This document shows, one piece after another, positions 1-12,486 of a stretch of 64,000 nt of DNA. The notes under the pieces were generated by a model that was given only the letters and a program-made list of their open reading frames with translations, was not told the DNA's origin and searched no databases. The translations under genes and the position numbers were made by a program. Source of the stretch: Odontocerum albicorne (Eukaryota; Arthropoda; Insecta; Trichoptera; Odontoceridae); the NCBI GenBank assembly GCA_949825065.1, contig OX463859.1, forward strand, positions 19,309,177 to 19,373,176, read 5' to 3'. The stretch's first letter is position 1; every line of letters begins with the position of its first letter.

Positions 1-31
1 AATATATATATATATATATATATATATATGC
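1..31. repeat. (AT)n microsatellite at window edge
   Basis: An almost uninterrupted AT dinucleotide run opens the window. It may continue to the left. Confidence 0.9.
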
Positions 32-100
32 TAAGCACAAGAAAATAAGTGAAAGTCGATACATGTGTTGAAAGTGTGATGTTGCTCTCTCCAAAGGAGA

Positions 101-565
101 ATGTTGGCAAATTTATCACACGTAACTAATTGTAATTTATTTTATCAAACACTGTTTATTTTACTTTTTTGTAACGGTATAACCCTACCGGTTTCAAGGC
201 TTTCACCTCATTTTCACGGGAGCACAAACAATACTAAATTCTGTTCGAACTGGCATCGATATACACGCTTCAACGGTTGGGGACATTCGGGTTGTGGACT
301 GAGGGGTAAGAGAGGCATGAGACGATCTCGGTCAGCAGCGCAGATATTTTAGGAATATATGTATTTACCAGATGTTCGGATCGATGTACTGACTTAGAAA
401 TTTCTAGGGCCTCTAATCTGTCCAATTTATTTCCGTTACTACTGATATGTAAGAATTTGGCATCATAGATAGAAAAAGTATGGTTTTCACGGTGACAATG
501 ATTAGCCATTTCAGAATAAATTAGAGGATTAATTAAGGTGGATTTGTGTTCACAAAATCTTTTTT
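101..565 (-). pseudogene. Penelope-like element fragment, inverted copy (endonuclease C-terminus and terminal repeat)
   Basis: Read on the minus strand, this stretch is a diverged copy of 930-1320. It encodes the same C-terminal residues (about 509 down to 270; for example FLHISSNGNKLDRLEA) downstream of a GIY-YIG core, then the same terminal sequence (230 down to about 120). The two copies lie head to head in inverted orientation with about 130 bases between them. Inverted or partial tandem arrangements with pseudo-LTRs are known for Penelope-like retroelements. The core endonuclease motif is missing from this arm, so it is a truncated relic. Identity rests on its partner at 693-1184. Confidence 0.65.
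171..230 (-). ncRNA. Degenerate hammerhead-like motif in PLE terminus
   Basis: Minus-strand copy of the motif at 1223-1303. Stem II (AGGT/GCCT), GAAA and stem III (CGGTA/TACCG) are kept, but the catalytic CTGANGA box has become GTGAAAA, so this copy should be inactive if the family is a ribozyme. Confidence 0.4.
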
Positions 566-692
566 CAAAAAAATTGCTTCAAATAATGGCTATCCTGGAA
601 GCCTCATTGATTCACTTTAAAAAAACAAAACAAAAAATAAACTTATAAAAGATTACATATTTCACGACACCTATAAGCATACCTATAAATAG

Positions 693-1184
693 AGCAAAGT
701 CCTATTTATAAAAAACATATACGAAAAAGCCAAAAATATTCCAAGTCACATAAAGCCAGATTTTTACACTGATTTTAATCCCCGGAAACTCTTATTTAAT
801 GGGAAAGGCAAAAATGGAATACTTAGCAACAGTGGTGTTTATAAACTTTTATGTGCTGACTGTGATAATTTATATATAGGAAAGACAGCAAGATCCTTTG
901 AAAAGAAATTTCGTGAACACAAATCCGCCTTAACAAATCCTCTAATTTATTTTGAAATGGCTAATCATTGTCACCATGAAAATCATACATTTTTCTATCG
1001 ATGATGCCAAATTCTTACATATCAGTAGTAACGGAAATAAATTGGACAGATTAGAGGCCCGAGAATTTTCTAGGTCAGAACATCTGGTAAATACATATAT
1101 TCCTAAAATCTCTCCGCTGCTGACCGAGATCTTCCCATGCCTCCCTTACCCCTCAGTCCACAACCCGAATGTCACCAACCGTTG
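693..1184 (+). pseudogene. Penelope-like element GIY-YIG endonuclease fragment
   Basis: A frame with no ATG is open from 693 to about 1001. It encodes a GIY-YIG nuclease core: SGVYKLLC (831-854), then C-x2-NLYIGKTARSF (861-899), and an R-x-EH signature (912-920). In Penelope-like elements this nuclease lies C-terminal to the reverse transcriptase and nicks target DNA for insertion. Relative to the inverted copy, an extra T in the T run near 990-994 shifts the frame; the C-terminal part (FLHISSNGNKLDRLEA) continues in another frame to the stop at about 1184. A TAG at 690-692 closes the frame upstream and no reverse transcriptase is visible. It is a dead 3' fragment. Other GIY-YIG carriers are possible, but the adjoining terminal repeats favour a PLE. 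Confidence 0.75.
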
Positions 1185-1222
1185 AAGCGTGTATATCGGT
1201 GCCCGTTCGAACATAATTTAGT

Positions 1223-1303
1223 CTTTTTTGTGCTCCCCTGAAGATGAGGTGAAAGCCTTGAAACTGGTAGGGTTATACCGTTACAAAAAGTGGAATAAAC
1301 AGG
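1223..1303 (+). ncRNA. Hammerhead-ribozyme-like motif in PLE terminus
   Basis: The order is CTGAAGA (1238-1244), a stem-loop AGGT-gaaa-GCCT (1247-1258), GAAA (1260-1263), a stem TGGTA/TACCG ending at 1280, then TTA (1281-1283). This matches the type I hammerhead layout CUGANGA, stem II, GAAA, stem III, UH. Stem I is weak: only a distal pairing of TTTTTTGT with ATAAACA is visible. PLE pseudo-LTRs are known to carry hammerhead motifs (established knowledge). Self-cleavage here is inference. Confidence 0.45.
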
Positions 1304-1489
1304 GTTTTATCTTTATGGCAGTGCTTCGAGATTTTCTTATTTATCAAATTAAGTATACCCTAGACTTTCTGTGCAAGAAACCCTCTTTCTTTTATTTTTC
1401 TCATTTTACCTTCTTTCAAAACCTGGTCCACTTGATCCGGCCACTTTTAAATTGGTCGTACTCTTCAATGCACACTTCACAGTTCTAAC

Positions 1490-1745
1490 TTGTATACTTA
1501 TTTAGTCATGCTTTCATCATTCATCCTCTACACATGTCCAAATCATCTGAAATCCCCTTTCTTCTTCATACTTAAAACATCTATTTTAGCATTCATTTGT
1601 GATAACTTCCTTCCACCTTCTTTCATTTATTGATACTACATATTTTATTCCTTGCTGCACCCGTCTCAACAGCATACATTTTACTTTTTTCCTTCCTCTG
1701 TCAAGCCTTAGTGTAACTTTCATACGTCAAAGTGGGCACAGACAC
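1490..1745 (-). mobile_element. Decayed LINE fragment (RT C-terminal region)
   Basis: On the minus strand, near 1700-1740, the conceptual translation resembles the post-RT segment of insect LINEs (a VPTLTYES block like the usual PTLTYGSETW). The same plus-strand words (acgtcaaagtgggcac) recur at 10798-10813, also in a LINE relic. Frames are broken throughout. Clade unresolved. Confidence 0.4.
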
Positions 1746-1787
1746 AATATTACGTGTTGTCACTGTTGTTATTTGTGATATACCTTA

Positions 1788-1847
1788 GTTTTTGTGTAGT
1801 ACATTTAGTGTACTGTGAGTTTTTGTATAGTACATTTAGTGTACTGT
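1788..1847. repeat. 30-bp direct repeat, two copies
   Basis: Two 30-base units starting at 1788 and 1818 differ at one or two bases. Each holds the short palindrome agtacatttagtgtact. Confidence 0.8.
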
Positions 1848-1859
1848 GAGTTTTGAAAA

Positions 1860-3530
1860 ATATATTTTTACTCAAAAGTTTGACAAACTCAAGAGGATGT
1901 GCAGTATGCAACCCGAAAACCGATAATGGAAGTCTGATGCAAAATGTGCATATTGAAATCTCTCTGTCGGCTTCTACTCTTGCTTCAGTGGAAGATAACT
2001 AGAGCCAGTTGCTGGGATTGGAGATACTGGGCTAGACCGTTTGTGCTCGAGCCAGCGCGGCGGTGTTATAAAGCTTGGAATGGGGAAGAATATGCGTATT
2101 GGGATGCGTTCGTTCATTTAATAATCAAAGGTATCACTTGACAAGAATGAAGTCTTTATTGTTGGAGACGAAAGTCCATACATTATGGAATTAACATGAT
2201 TTAATTATTTTAAACATCTATTGACGGATCTTGTACGGACTGGAATACGTAGTAATGGACATTCCAGTCCAGCTGTACCAATCAATTTTTGTCAGGTCTA
2301 CAAAACTATTTGAGATCTAACGTTGTCTTGGTGAAATATCACTTCTTTCCTATTGACTAATTCTAGATGCTTCCGGTCGGTTGTTGCTTTCAATGATCCA
2401 ATTACAAGCAATGTTCTTCAAATCGATCGTTTAGATGTGTAGGAATAACTTGTAGTAAATTATATTATTGCAATCCCACCAGATACATAATATGACCTTT
2501 GTTGGATAAAGACAAGCCTTCGAGGTGGTCATAGGTTTATCTTGTTTATCCCTCGACTTCTTCCAGTTAATATTGTTAACGATCTACATTTCGTCGACCG
2601 TCACCATTTGTTTAAAAAATGATTCAATTGCTTATTTTAATTACTTAAACTATGAATTCGGTGCCGCAGCGTGACTTTTGTTGTTTTTTCTTTCGTTGTT
2701 GATTTTTTCTCTAAAACTTTCCAAGATCTTTAGAAAATATATTTAAATCTCAATATGTATTTTAAGTATATATATTTAGTGGATAAACGGTACGAATATA
2801 TTTTTGTTTTAATTTTTTTGTATGTTACGGCCTTGGGTCTTGGCCTGTTGTACGCTCGAATAATTTCTATGGTAGCTACTCTGCGTGTACATATTCCTTT
2901 CTGACTTTTTAATGTATGAGTCATGTTTTAGTTCACATTTTTTGTAACACGTTGGTTTTGTATTCATGCGCACTATAAATTCAAATTTGATTTTTATTTT
3001 AGTAATAACTTTTAATAGTCGATGTACTGTACATCGTATTAAATAAATGGTTTTGATAGAACATTTTATAATCTTTAATAAATGGAAAATAATATGTCAA
3101 TCGTTATAAGATATTTAACAGTTAGTATTTATCCGACAAAGGTTAAATTCACCTAAATCAGAATGACTTACGTAAACGTTTTTAAAAAATGATGCCCACA
3201 ACTTGATACTCATTCTTTTGTTTTGACACAATTTTAAACTCATCCAAATCCACCCCTAAATATGAAACGTGCAAGTTGAGTGCTAAAACGAAAACAACTT
3301 TTATAAAACGTAATGTGGCAAAAAGCAGAGGGGCATAAACACAACCAAAAGATGAAAGAACTTCTGTTGGATGTTGTCGAAAACAGAGAGCGGGAAAAAA
3401 TGTAACCAAACTGCGTCGGAAATGTCTTTTGCCACCAGTCTAGGGTGACCAGGGCTGGGAAAATGTTTGAAAATAATTTATTTATCATTTGTGAAAAAAA
3501 TTGATTGCTTTAATAAAGCATCGATTGCTT
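1860..3530. other. Unassigned AT-rich DNA
   Basis: No coding region, repeat or RNA recognised. Open frames are short and of low complexity. Confidence 0.5.
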
Positions 3531-3531
3531 T

Positions 3532-4000
3532 GTATACAGTATAACCTAGCGGGTTCATTATTATCATAGTTCCACAAAACGTGGTCTGCAAATTGATCTG
3601 GGTATCTACGTAAACAGCAATTAAATGATTTAATACCACGAGACACAACTTCAACTTTACTTTTTCAGATTATTTCAAATATACAGTATAACTTAACGGG
3701 TCCACTTTCCTCACAGTTCCACAAAATGTGGTCTGTAGATGGATCTAGGTAGCTAAGTAAACTACAACCACTGTAGAGCAAGGTAATTGAAGCATTCAAT
3801 ACCACGAGACACACCTTTTCACCTTTTCAGAGTATTTCAATTATGCAGAACAACCTAGCGGGTTCATTTATACAGTATAACCTAATCGTACTTGGTAACT
3901 ACGCAAACTACAACTACCGGTGGCAAGACATTAAATGCTTTAATACCATACGACAACCTCGACTTCACTTTTTCAAGGTATTTCAATGAAGCACCTCTGA
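3532..4000. repeat. Diverged tandem repeat of about 150 bp, three copies
   Basis: Units start near 3532, 3683 and 3842. Each carries atacagtataacctagcggg-like words, a block ending in acgtggtctg, and a taccacgagacacaacttc-like block followed by actttttcaga-like sequence. Copies have drifted and contain indels. Confidence 0.75.
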
Positions 4001-4009
4001 CGCAGAATG

Positions 4010-5590
4010 GTTTAAAATACATTCTGAGTCACGTTACATTAATTTCGTTTGAATAGTTCGGTTGACCATAACATAAAATTTTCTTATTGCCAACAACGAA
4101 CTTGAATGTCATAAAATACTTAACGGAAAATAAGTTCTTAACGGAAGCTTTCCGTTGAGTAACGGAAAATATGTTCACTGTGTATTGATTGATAAATGTT
4201 GTTTTTTCATTAATTAATTTCATTCCCAATACAAACGGAGTTCAATTGAATTGAAAATGTTAACATTCCTCATTTTATATACAGTAGAAAAGAAAATAAA
4301 ATAATCGTAATCAAATACAAGTTACTGAATACAAATTATTTATATTCACTTCAATTAATTCATGAGTTCTTTCCAGCGTCTTGTCTTTTAAGTTTTTTTT
4401 TCTTTTAATGTAGTTTTATGAAAAACGAGTATATCGATATCCAAAGCACAATAGGTAAAATGCTTCCAATAAGTATAATGGCTAGGAAACCCGTTTTTAC
4501 TTGAATTATAGAGAGCATTTTGCATTTCGTTCTACAAGTGAGCTCATGTGTTTTCTATATCTCAAGATCTATCCATAAACTTCTCTAAAAATCCAATTCT
4601 TGTTCTACGTAAGCGTTGTCCTACTAAAAACAAATCTAAGTGCTTTACCACTATAAAATAAGTCTTTGACAATTACGTAAGTCTACTTGGTAAAATTTGG
4701 TAATATTTTGTGATATACATACATGTAGTGAACTTAAATATACATATTACTATTTAATATACATATTAATATTAAATAATTTTAAACAACGACTTTGTAA
4801 TTTATTATTACTACTGCTTTTGTATCTCTTTGTTAGTTAAAGATAGTTTTTTTATTTTTATTCAATAATTTATCAAAAAGGTTCATTTGTATATATATAT
4901 AAAAAAATAAATTTCCTGCCAGCGATGTGAAATTGTTATGGTCTAAGAATATTTAACGCTAATCTTGCTAGTAATGCTGGACAACTTATATTTCCTCGAA
5001 CGGCCTGAATACGTATGGAAGGAGTTGACATTTTTTTCGTAGGCTCAAAGTATTGTATTATAATTAAGCATGTCTAGTAGATACTAATTAGGATAAAACC
5101 ACGCGTAGGTATCCAACTATTTCACATAGAGATATCGCAGATTTTTTTTTCTACCTTAAGCGAGCTGTGTATCCCGTGCGGGCTCCACATTGTATATATA
5201 TTTATTTTATTTCAACGGTGAAACTACCTTTTTGATATAAAAATATTAAAACACAAATGCAATTTAATATTGACATGTAACCAGTGTTATACAATTGAAA
5301 AAAAAATGACAAGTTAAAAATAAACAACACAACAAGGCAAGCCTGTATAATTTAAATGATTCATCCAGACAAGTACTAATTCTTTATTTTCTTCAATGTC
5401 AAATTTACATGAAAATTTATACCATACTCACATTGATTACGTAAAACGTATATTTTAGTTATGCAATAATTGTGTAAATAATATTTCGCACTCAGTTTAC
5501 TATGGAACAAAATATTTTCCCGGGTGGGCCTACATGGAACATGTAACAAATAAGTTGTGGTAGTTCCGAATTCTAGAAATACGAGCTGAC
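4010..5590. other. Unassigned AT-rich DNA
   Basis: No gene or clear repeat family seen. A run near 5190-5330 could be the AT-rich tail of an old retroelement, but this is not firm. Confidence 0.45.
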
Positions 5591-5596
5591 AATTTT

Positions 5597-5936
5597 AAAT
5601 AAAGTTGTAAGTTTAAACCTTTATCTTCTATCTGATAAAGATGTAAGGATGACTCGTCCCTTCCAAGACTAGATTGTAGTCAAATAAAGTTGTAAGTTTA
5701 AACCTTTATCTTCTATCTGATAAAGATGTAAGGATGACTCTTCCCTTCCAAGACTAGATTGTAGTCAAATAAAGTTGTAAGTTTAAACCTTTATCTTCTA
5801 TCTGATAAAGATGTAAGGATGACTCTTCCCTTCCAAGACTAGATTGTAGTCAAATAAAGTTGTAAGTTTAAACCTTTATCTTCTATCTGATAAAGATGTA
5901 AGGATGACTCGTCCCTTCCAAGACTAGATTGTAGTC
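5597..5936. repeat. 85-bp tandem repeat, four copies
   Basis: Units start at 5597, 5682, 5767 and 5852 and are nearly identical; the main difference is gactcGtccc versus gactcTtccc. No coding capacity runs through the array. The high identity points to recent amplification. Confidence 0.95.
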
Positions 5937-6460
5937 AAACTCAGTTATTGAGATCTCTAGTTAAAAGTTTATAAATTGTAAACATTTTCGCTATATGCGC
6001 TCAAATATTTCAACGTGGATATAGTAGTGGTGTTTCAAATGCAAGCATCACTCTCTTGTTTGTGATGATCGATTGAACTAAAGACCGCTTTGAACACCGT
6101 TTGACTTTCAAACGATAGTTAAGTAGATTGAGTAGTTTACACACTTGGAACAAATGAGCCCGAAAATAAGTAGAAAGGGAGGGTTCAATCAAAGACGGGA
6201 ACTCAATAAACTTGGATGACCAATATTTGGATGGCGAGATGTTGATATAAGAAAGCAGAAAAATTTAGCCTTCACACAGTGAAGCTAGAGTCTAGAGGGC
6301 AGTGCTTCATCATGTTAAAGCCTTCAAAATCAATAAGAACTTATGTTCATGGCTGTCCCACATATCTGAAGGATAAAAAAAGCATACAACATTGTCTGGA
6401 ATAGAGTTGTTAATGAGACTCTCCGTGTAATTAAAATGCCATTTTCTTTAGTTTTTATTA

Positions 6461-6790
6461 AGCATTCAAACCTGACGACCTATCGTACGAGTAAATAACC
6501 TGATTGGTAAGACACCTGTCTTTATATTTTGGCATTACATGATCAATATCTGGTATTAACTATTTTATTAAGCATTCAAACTTGACGACCTAACATACGA
6601 GTACATAGCCTGAATGGTAAGACACCTGTCTTTATATTTTGGGATTACATGATCAATATCTGGTATTAACTATTTTATTAAGCATTCAAACCTGACGACC
6701 TAACATACGAGTACATAGCCTGATTGGTAAGACACCTGTTTTTATATTTTGGGATTACATGATCAATATCTGGTATTTACTATTTTTTAC
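6461..6790. repeat. 110-bp tandem repeat, three copies, containing a SINE-head remnant
   Basis: Units start at 6461, 6571 and 6681. Each contains tgattggtaagacacctgtc, close to the tRNA-like SINE heads at 26192 and 60627, so a SINE fragment appears to have been tandemly amplified. The words differ at only a few bases between units. Confidence 0.9.
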
Positions 6791-6794
6791 AAAT

Positions 6795-8875
6795 AAAAAT
6801 ATTCCTACGATATTCACTAAAGACCTTTTAAAAATATTTCTGGCTAGTTGAGAAAAATTATAATATACCCACTATATTGTAATGTGAATAGCGAAAGTAT
6901 TTTAATACAATGCAATGAACATTTGCATTCAATGGCTAGATTTCGCAAACAATTTGAATATTCAAATCTGATACGTAAAAAATATGGAAACTCGACACGT
7001 TTTTTTTCATACGTACCCTTTAAAGTTAACAAATTGGTGATTCAACATATTAGAAACCTTGGCCTGGAGACAATATTGTCATTGTTTTCAATAAAGGGGC
7101 CTTCGGGTTAAGATCCTCTATGGTACTGTAGGCACGGAATTCGCTGTTTGTCATTACACGTATTGACAATACTACCCTTCATCTGAAGAGGCAAAACTCG
7201 CACGTATATAAAGTAGTTTGTTAAGTTTCTTTGGGTACTATCGGGAATCGAGCCCAATACTCCCAGGTGGAATTTCATTATCTTACTAACTGTGCCAAAG
7301 AGGTCGTCGTGATATCGCGCCCATTTGACAAAATAAAAAAAAATCATTCAGGTAAAATTATTATCATAGAGATAAAATTATTTACGAAAAACAGTTATCA
7401 AAATACTTATTTTTTCCTTATTTCGCCTATATTTTAGTTTCCAGCCTAATTGAAGTCAAACAGTCAAATATATTGAAATCTTCAAGAACATTGTAGACGA
7501 AATAGTGAAACTTCAAAGAAATATTTTAATATTGAATAAGAAGTTCTACTTTTTACGGTAAATTGCTTTCAAATGGAGCGTACTACGTCTTGGATTGTCC
7601 AATACGATATATTGGTATGTGTTTTAACTTATGTGCAAAAAGTCCCAAAATTATCCTTTATCCTTTTGAATAGAACCCATCATAGAGCTTTTAGACTAGC
7701 AGTAAACATACGAACAGAATCAAATAGAAAATCGTTTGGTCGCCCCATTTCTTTCGATTCAAAAGCTAGAAAACTTTTCTTTGTTGAACTTAAGGACGCG
7801 GCAATCATACAAATGAGAAGAAACTTCAACACCGAAAGTAACAATCAAAATAAAACCATCTCATAAAAAGAGGTGAGCCAAAGTAGAGATAAATTTCTGA
7901 CAAAAACACGCATTGTGTTAACTTTTTTACGAGTGTCACAAAGTAACGTTCGAAAATGTTGTTGATATTGGAACGAAACTTGAACACGAATCAAATCATA
8001 TTAAACTGAGGTTCTTCCTAAATAGATTTAGGATTTTTTATCATACTTTTTATCCAGTATACTAAGAAAAGTTTCACTTTTTCCTAGGGATACGTTACTG
8101 ATAAAAAATAACTTATCATATAAACTACTCGTATGTTGACATGTGATATAAAGATATCGTGTGGACAGAAAAGGAAAAAATAGCGAGAACTTTGAATGTT
8201 ATTTTTGAGTTCAGTAAAACAATTGCAGAGTAAATTTGATAAAATGTTATAATGTTTAAATCTACTTATCTTCAAGAGTCATACAACTCATGTAAATTTT
8301 TTGACTCCAGGTCGATTTTTTTTAGTTCTTCACACTCCCAGGCTCTTTATATTCCACTGAAAATCATCTAAAAGTCTCTGCATTGGTTTAAAAAGTAGTA
8401 TTCTTCCATGTTATTTGGCTTGAATAATTATGACCGTGTTAACTGAGATTATGTTCGTCGTAATTAATAAATGTTTCAAGTTTTTTTCATTTGATCCCTG
8501 TTTTCCCTCTTTCTTTTTGATAGACTCTTGTGAACCAAATATCGTAGTTCCTTGTTTTCGAATATCATGATTCACGTTTCGGATCCATAAGTTATTACGG
8601 CTAAGATGATCGAGTTGTATATTTCTAGTTTAACACAAGATGACAAGAGCTTACATCTTGATAGTTTATGAAGTGCTTTGGTAGTCCTGGTTTTGTTTTG
8701 GATTCTTGTTTGATTGTCCACGCTTACCCCAGTATGGTTTTTTTTTATAATTTTTAAAACAACACTTATTTGAAATAAAACAACTACAAAGAGGGTGGTT
8801 ATTTTAGTGTTCTCACTTGTAAAGGTAAAATTTTTGGAGAATTTGTCAAATATTTGATTGACTAACTTTGCTTTT
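6795..8875. other. Unassigned AT-rich DNA with one tRNA-like relic
   Basis: No recognised gene. A 97-codon open frame at 7573-7866 has no motif I recognise. A minus-strand tRNA-like block lies at 7228-7305. Confidence 0.45.
7228..7305 (-). mobile_element. tRNA-like SINE head, degenerate
   Basis: The minus strand has a B-box-like GGGCTCGATTCCC and, about 40 bases 5' of it, an A-box-like GGCACAGTTAGTAAG. No intact acceptor stem is visible. Confidence 0.45.
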
Positions 8876-8884
8876 CTATCCCGT

Positions 8885-9045
8885 TGCCTTGTTGATAAGA
8901 TGCATGTCTTCTGACACGAGGGTTATGGGGTAGACTCTCGTTTAATCCCAAAATATTAAAAAATAGCTTTAAACTTAAGGCCTTTTAAACATAAGTTTGG
9001 TTGCTTAGAAAATATGACCATATGCCAATAAATCCACTAGATTTT
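8885..9045 (+). mobile_element. tRNA-derived SINE, diverged full-length copy
   Basis: The order matches the better copy at 60618: an A-box-like gttgccttgttgataagat, a decayed B-box region, the block taaggccttttaaacataagtttggttg, and a tail with tatgccaataaatccac. All segments are mutated. Confidence 0.6.
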
Positions 9046-9049
9046 AATG

Positions 9050-10425
9050 TATAAAATAAAAGTGTAAACCAATATTATAAAACCATACTATCGTTCTTTT
9101 TATAACTATATCGAGATCCCTCGGGATTCAAACGCAAAAATGCTTTTAAAGTGTTTTTACAGCTTTTTTCTTCTTTGATGATACAGTTCTACAATACAAC
9201 CTTCATAAGTTAATCAGGATAGACTTCTCTATTTTGACAAAGTTTATTTCAATTCTAAGGACGATGGTTTTAGCTAATTAGGTCTTTGTCAAATATAAAA
9301 TTTCTCTCGAGTACTGTCAAGTCTATATTGATAATATGAAAAGATTTTCAGGAATTATACCTAATAGCCTCGGGCTTAAGGAAGCGTTTATTTTTTATAC
9401 ACAATAATAAATATAATTTTTAATTTACGATTACCCTAATACTGCGAAAAAAAAAGAAAATTTTCAGTAACGTTCGAATGAAAAATCATAATTTGTAAAA
9501 ATTTTTTTCACAAATATGAAACTCAGAAATATGAATTGTTAGATAAAATATAAACACATTAAGATCTAAGTAAATAATTTTAATCTACTCTTCCTCGAAA
9601 CAATCCAAATTTAAAATTAAGTTTTATGAAATACAATATATTAAAAAATGTGACTATTTTAAAACTTAAATATACATTTAAATAAAACACAGAAACTTCT
9701 GTATTTGAATGGAAAAAATATACATGATATATCGCCAAACAATAAGTCATTTGAAATTTAAATTAAATACTAACCGTTAGAAAATACAAAGAATAAATTT
9801 GATTCAAGATGTAATATGACTCATAAGCTAAATATTTATTTCAAAGTATAATCCCATAATATTGTTAGATCCCTTTAAAACTATTTAAGTAGAGTAGAAT
9901 AGACAAGTTTTACTTTTTTACAAAGTTTAGAGAGATTTAGTTTTGTGGTAATATTCCATAACATTGATTTAAAAAAATAATTAAATATACATTTTCTCCA
10001 AAATTTGAGAAGATATCGTTTTCAAGTTTACAATATATTGCTTAATCACGTTATTTGATATATTTAAATTATGTATTCACAAATAACTCAAATATTCTAG
10101 CTTAAAACGATTTATTCAAATTAACTAGACTGAATTGACGGATGAATAATTTATAGCGTTTTTACTGGCCTGTTAACATAATTAAATTCTGCATTAGAGG
10201 AATTGTAATAAATTAAGAAGAATTTATATTTCTCCATTTACAGAGCGAACTCTCCTCAAGGGCGATGAAAATTGGCAATTGGTATTTGAATCGTCATTTT
10301 TTTTTTAAATCAGATCTTTTAAATACGAGTATATTATATCAATTACTTAATTAAATATAACTGCGTTATTAAATACATATAAAAAATCGAACCACGGTGT
10401 TCCTTGCAGGGTAGGCAGAGAGAGA
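9050..10425. other. Unassigned AT-rich DNA
   Basis: Very AT-rich with poly-A and poly-T runs. Nothing recognisable. Confidence 0.5.
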
Positions 10426-10429
10426 GCAG

Positions 10430-10830
10430 ACATCCAAACTATTGTTTTTTTTTTACTTTTACCTTTTCCACATAAATACATCTCGTCATGCACAATCTTT
10501 TTTTTTCATAACTCCCACTTTAACTTCTTAAAAAAATTGATCCAGTCATATTTTCTTTAGTCTTAATCTTTCTAGCACACCTTACTATACTCGCTTAGTT
10601 ATTGTTTCATCATCTCCACATTTCCAAACTATTGAAAGGTTCCTTTCCTTATCGTATTTAAAACATCCATGCATTCGTTTCTGTCTTCATTCCGCTTTAT
10701 TTCATACATTGATTTCCCACATTTTTTAGTGCATGCATCTCCACAGAATTATTCTAACTTTAATTTTTATTTTGCCAAGTCCAAGTTACACTTCCATACG
10801 TCAAAGTGGGCACCAATATATTATTACGTA
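10430..10830 (-). mobile_element. Decayed LINE fragment (RT C-terminal region)
   Basis: The minus strand gives pieces such as GPTLTYGSVTWT followed by an S-V-E-M-x-A-L-like stretch, typical of the region between the RT thumb and the C-terminus of insect non-LTR elements. Multiple stops and frameshifts. Same family as the pieces near 1490 and 54820. Confidence 0.5.
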
Positions 10831-11296
10831 TTAGTATTTTTCCTACTTTCGACATGCGATGTTTGTGCATAGAAAATAAAAGGATTTAAAAATATCAAAT
10901 GTAAAGAAATAATACAAAAATATTTCTTGCATCGGGTCTTAATGTGTTTTATCGTTGAAATTAGTGGTGTGGCAAAAAGATATATAAAAGTTTTTAATTT
11001 CTTACCATTCATAAGAAACTTCTTTATTTGTCGTGCAAAACAGAAATAATGCGTTAAATTTTCAACAAAAGAAAGAGTATTTATTATTTTTATCACAACA
11101 GGATAACTTGAGAGGACATATAAATTATTCTTTTACATGAAAAATGCAATAAAAATTGTCATAGAGAAATTTCAACTCAGACCATAAATTATTTAATGTA
11201 TTAAATAATACAATAAACATAACGATTTAAAAATATTAACGATTTAACGTTAAAATACAGAAATTAAACTATTCAAACTAAAAGACATTAATTTTT

Positions 11297-11770
11297 TTGT
11301 TAGCTTTGCATTTGAACGGAATTACACTTTTAAAAAGTTTCGATGACATGGTATCGTTAGATGTTAAGTGGGATAAATTACAGAGTCTGACAAGTAAATT
11401 TTATGAGAGATGTCAAGAGAAAAGTCTGAAAATGAATGTTGCGAAATTCAAAATCATGGTGATAAATTTTTTTGAAGGGAATAAATGTGGCATATGGGTT
11501 AGCAATGAAAGATTAGAGCAAGTTGAGAAATTCTGATATTCAGGTAGTATTTTCTCAGATGGTGTAAGAATTACAAGGGATATCGAACGGCATTTAGTGA
11601 TAAGAAACAAAGTCAATGATGCAGTAAAATATATTAATTTATAAGGTAGTAATTTTAGATGATATAATAGTTACGAGGAATATCGAAAGGCGTATAACGA
11701 TGGAAAACAAAGTCAATGGAGGGTTTCAAACAAACCGAAGTACTAAAATCTAATAAGATCGCCCTCAATA
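11297..11770 (+). pseudogene. LINE reverse-transcriptase fragment
   Basis: The open frame 11297-11536 carries FDDMVSL, a decayed form of the RT catalytic (F/Y)xDD motif, followed by a thumb-like stretch (KSLKMNVAK, then ERLEQVEKF). After the stop at 11534-11536 homology continues (YSGSIFSDG, then ITRDIERHL). The tail segment is repeated in diverged form at 11645-11740 (VTRNIERR and so on), a local duplication. No start codon context or flanking domains; clade unresolved. Confidence 0.65.
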
Positions 11771-12151
11771 GTATTTTAGTACTTACTGTGACAAACTCAT
11801 ATAGGAATGTAACGTGCCTTTAAAAAGTCTAAAATAAGCTGTATATTTGTTTTTCATTCTTTGTTCATTCATTCATTTCTCGTGCCAAACCATTTCAGAG
11901 TACTCTCTTAGTCTTACACAATATATTATAACCCTTAAGTTCACATTCATCCCTTATAATTTCATAATATTTTCTGTCACCCATTCTCATAATCAATATC
12001 ATCAATATTCTGACGAAAGAGTATTATCAGTTCCGATTGCATAGGCTTTTATCTTTTATGTTAAAGAGATATTAAATCCAGTAATAAAATATAAAAAATA
12101 TTTTACTAAATCTCAACTCAAACGTTTAAGTCTTCACAAAAAAAAAATAGG

Positions 12152-12486
12152 ATACATAACACCCATTTTATGGGAAACATAGCTGAACATTTTAAATGTT
12201 TGGCCAAAAATTACTCCATAAAAACGTGAAGTCTGAACATTTCTGAAAGAACCGGACATCTGTAAAACCAACCATCCACGTTTACTGCCTATATATTTCG
12301 GGATAAAATATTCCAAATTCTCAAACACAAAATATTCTTCGTATCCTAACAAACTGTTTTTAACTGTCTTCTTTTCAACGTTAAAAGGCAAATTTTCTTA
12401 TGAAACATCTACCCTTATTTCGGAACCTTCAGTCTGAAGTTATATTTAAAGCCTATTTATGGAAAATAAAATGGGTGTATAGCGTT
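12152..12486. mobile_element. Possible small non-autonomous DNA element with terminal inverted repeats
   Basis: ataacacccattttat near 12157 is matched in inverted orientation by ataaaatgggtgtat near 12466-12480, about 330 bases apart. No transposase or clear target duplication was found, so this is tentative. Confidence 0.35.

Noticed and set aside
7573..7866. 97-codon open frame as a small gene
   Set aside because: No motif, no splice or promoter evidence; frames of this length are not surprising in 64 kb.
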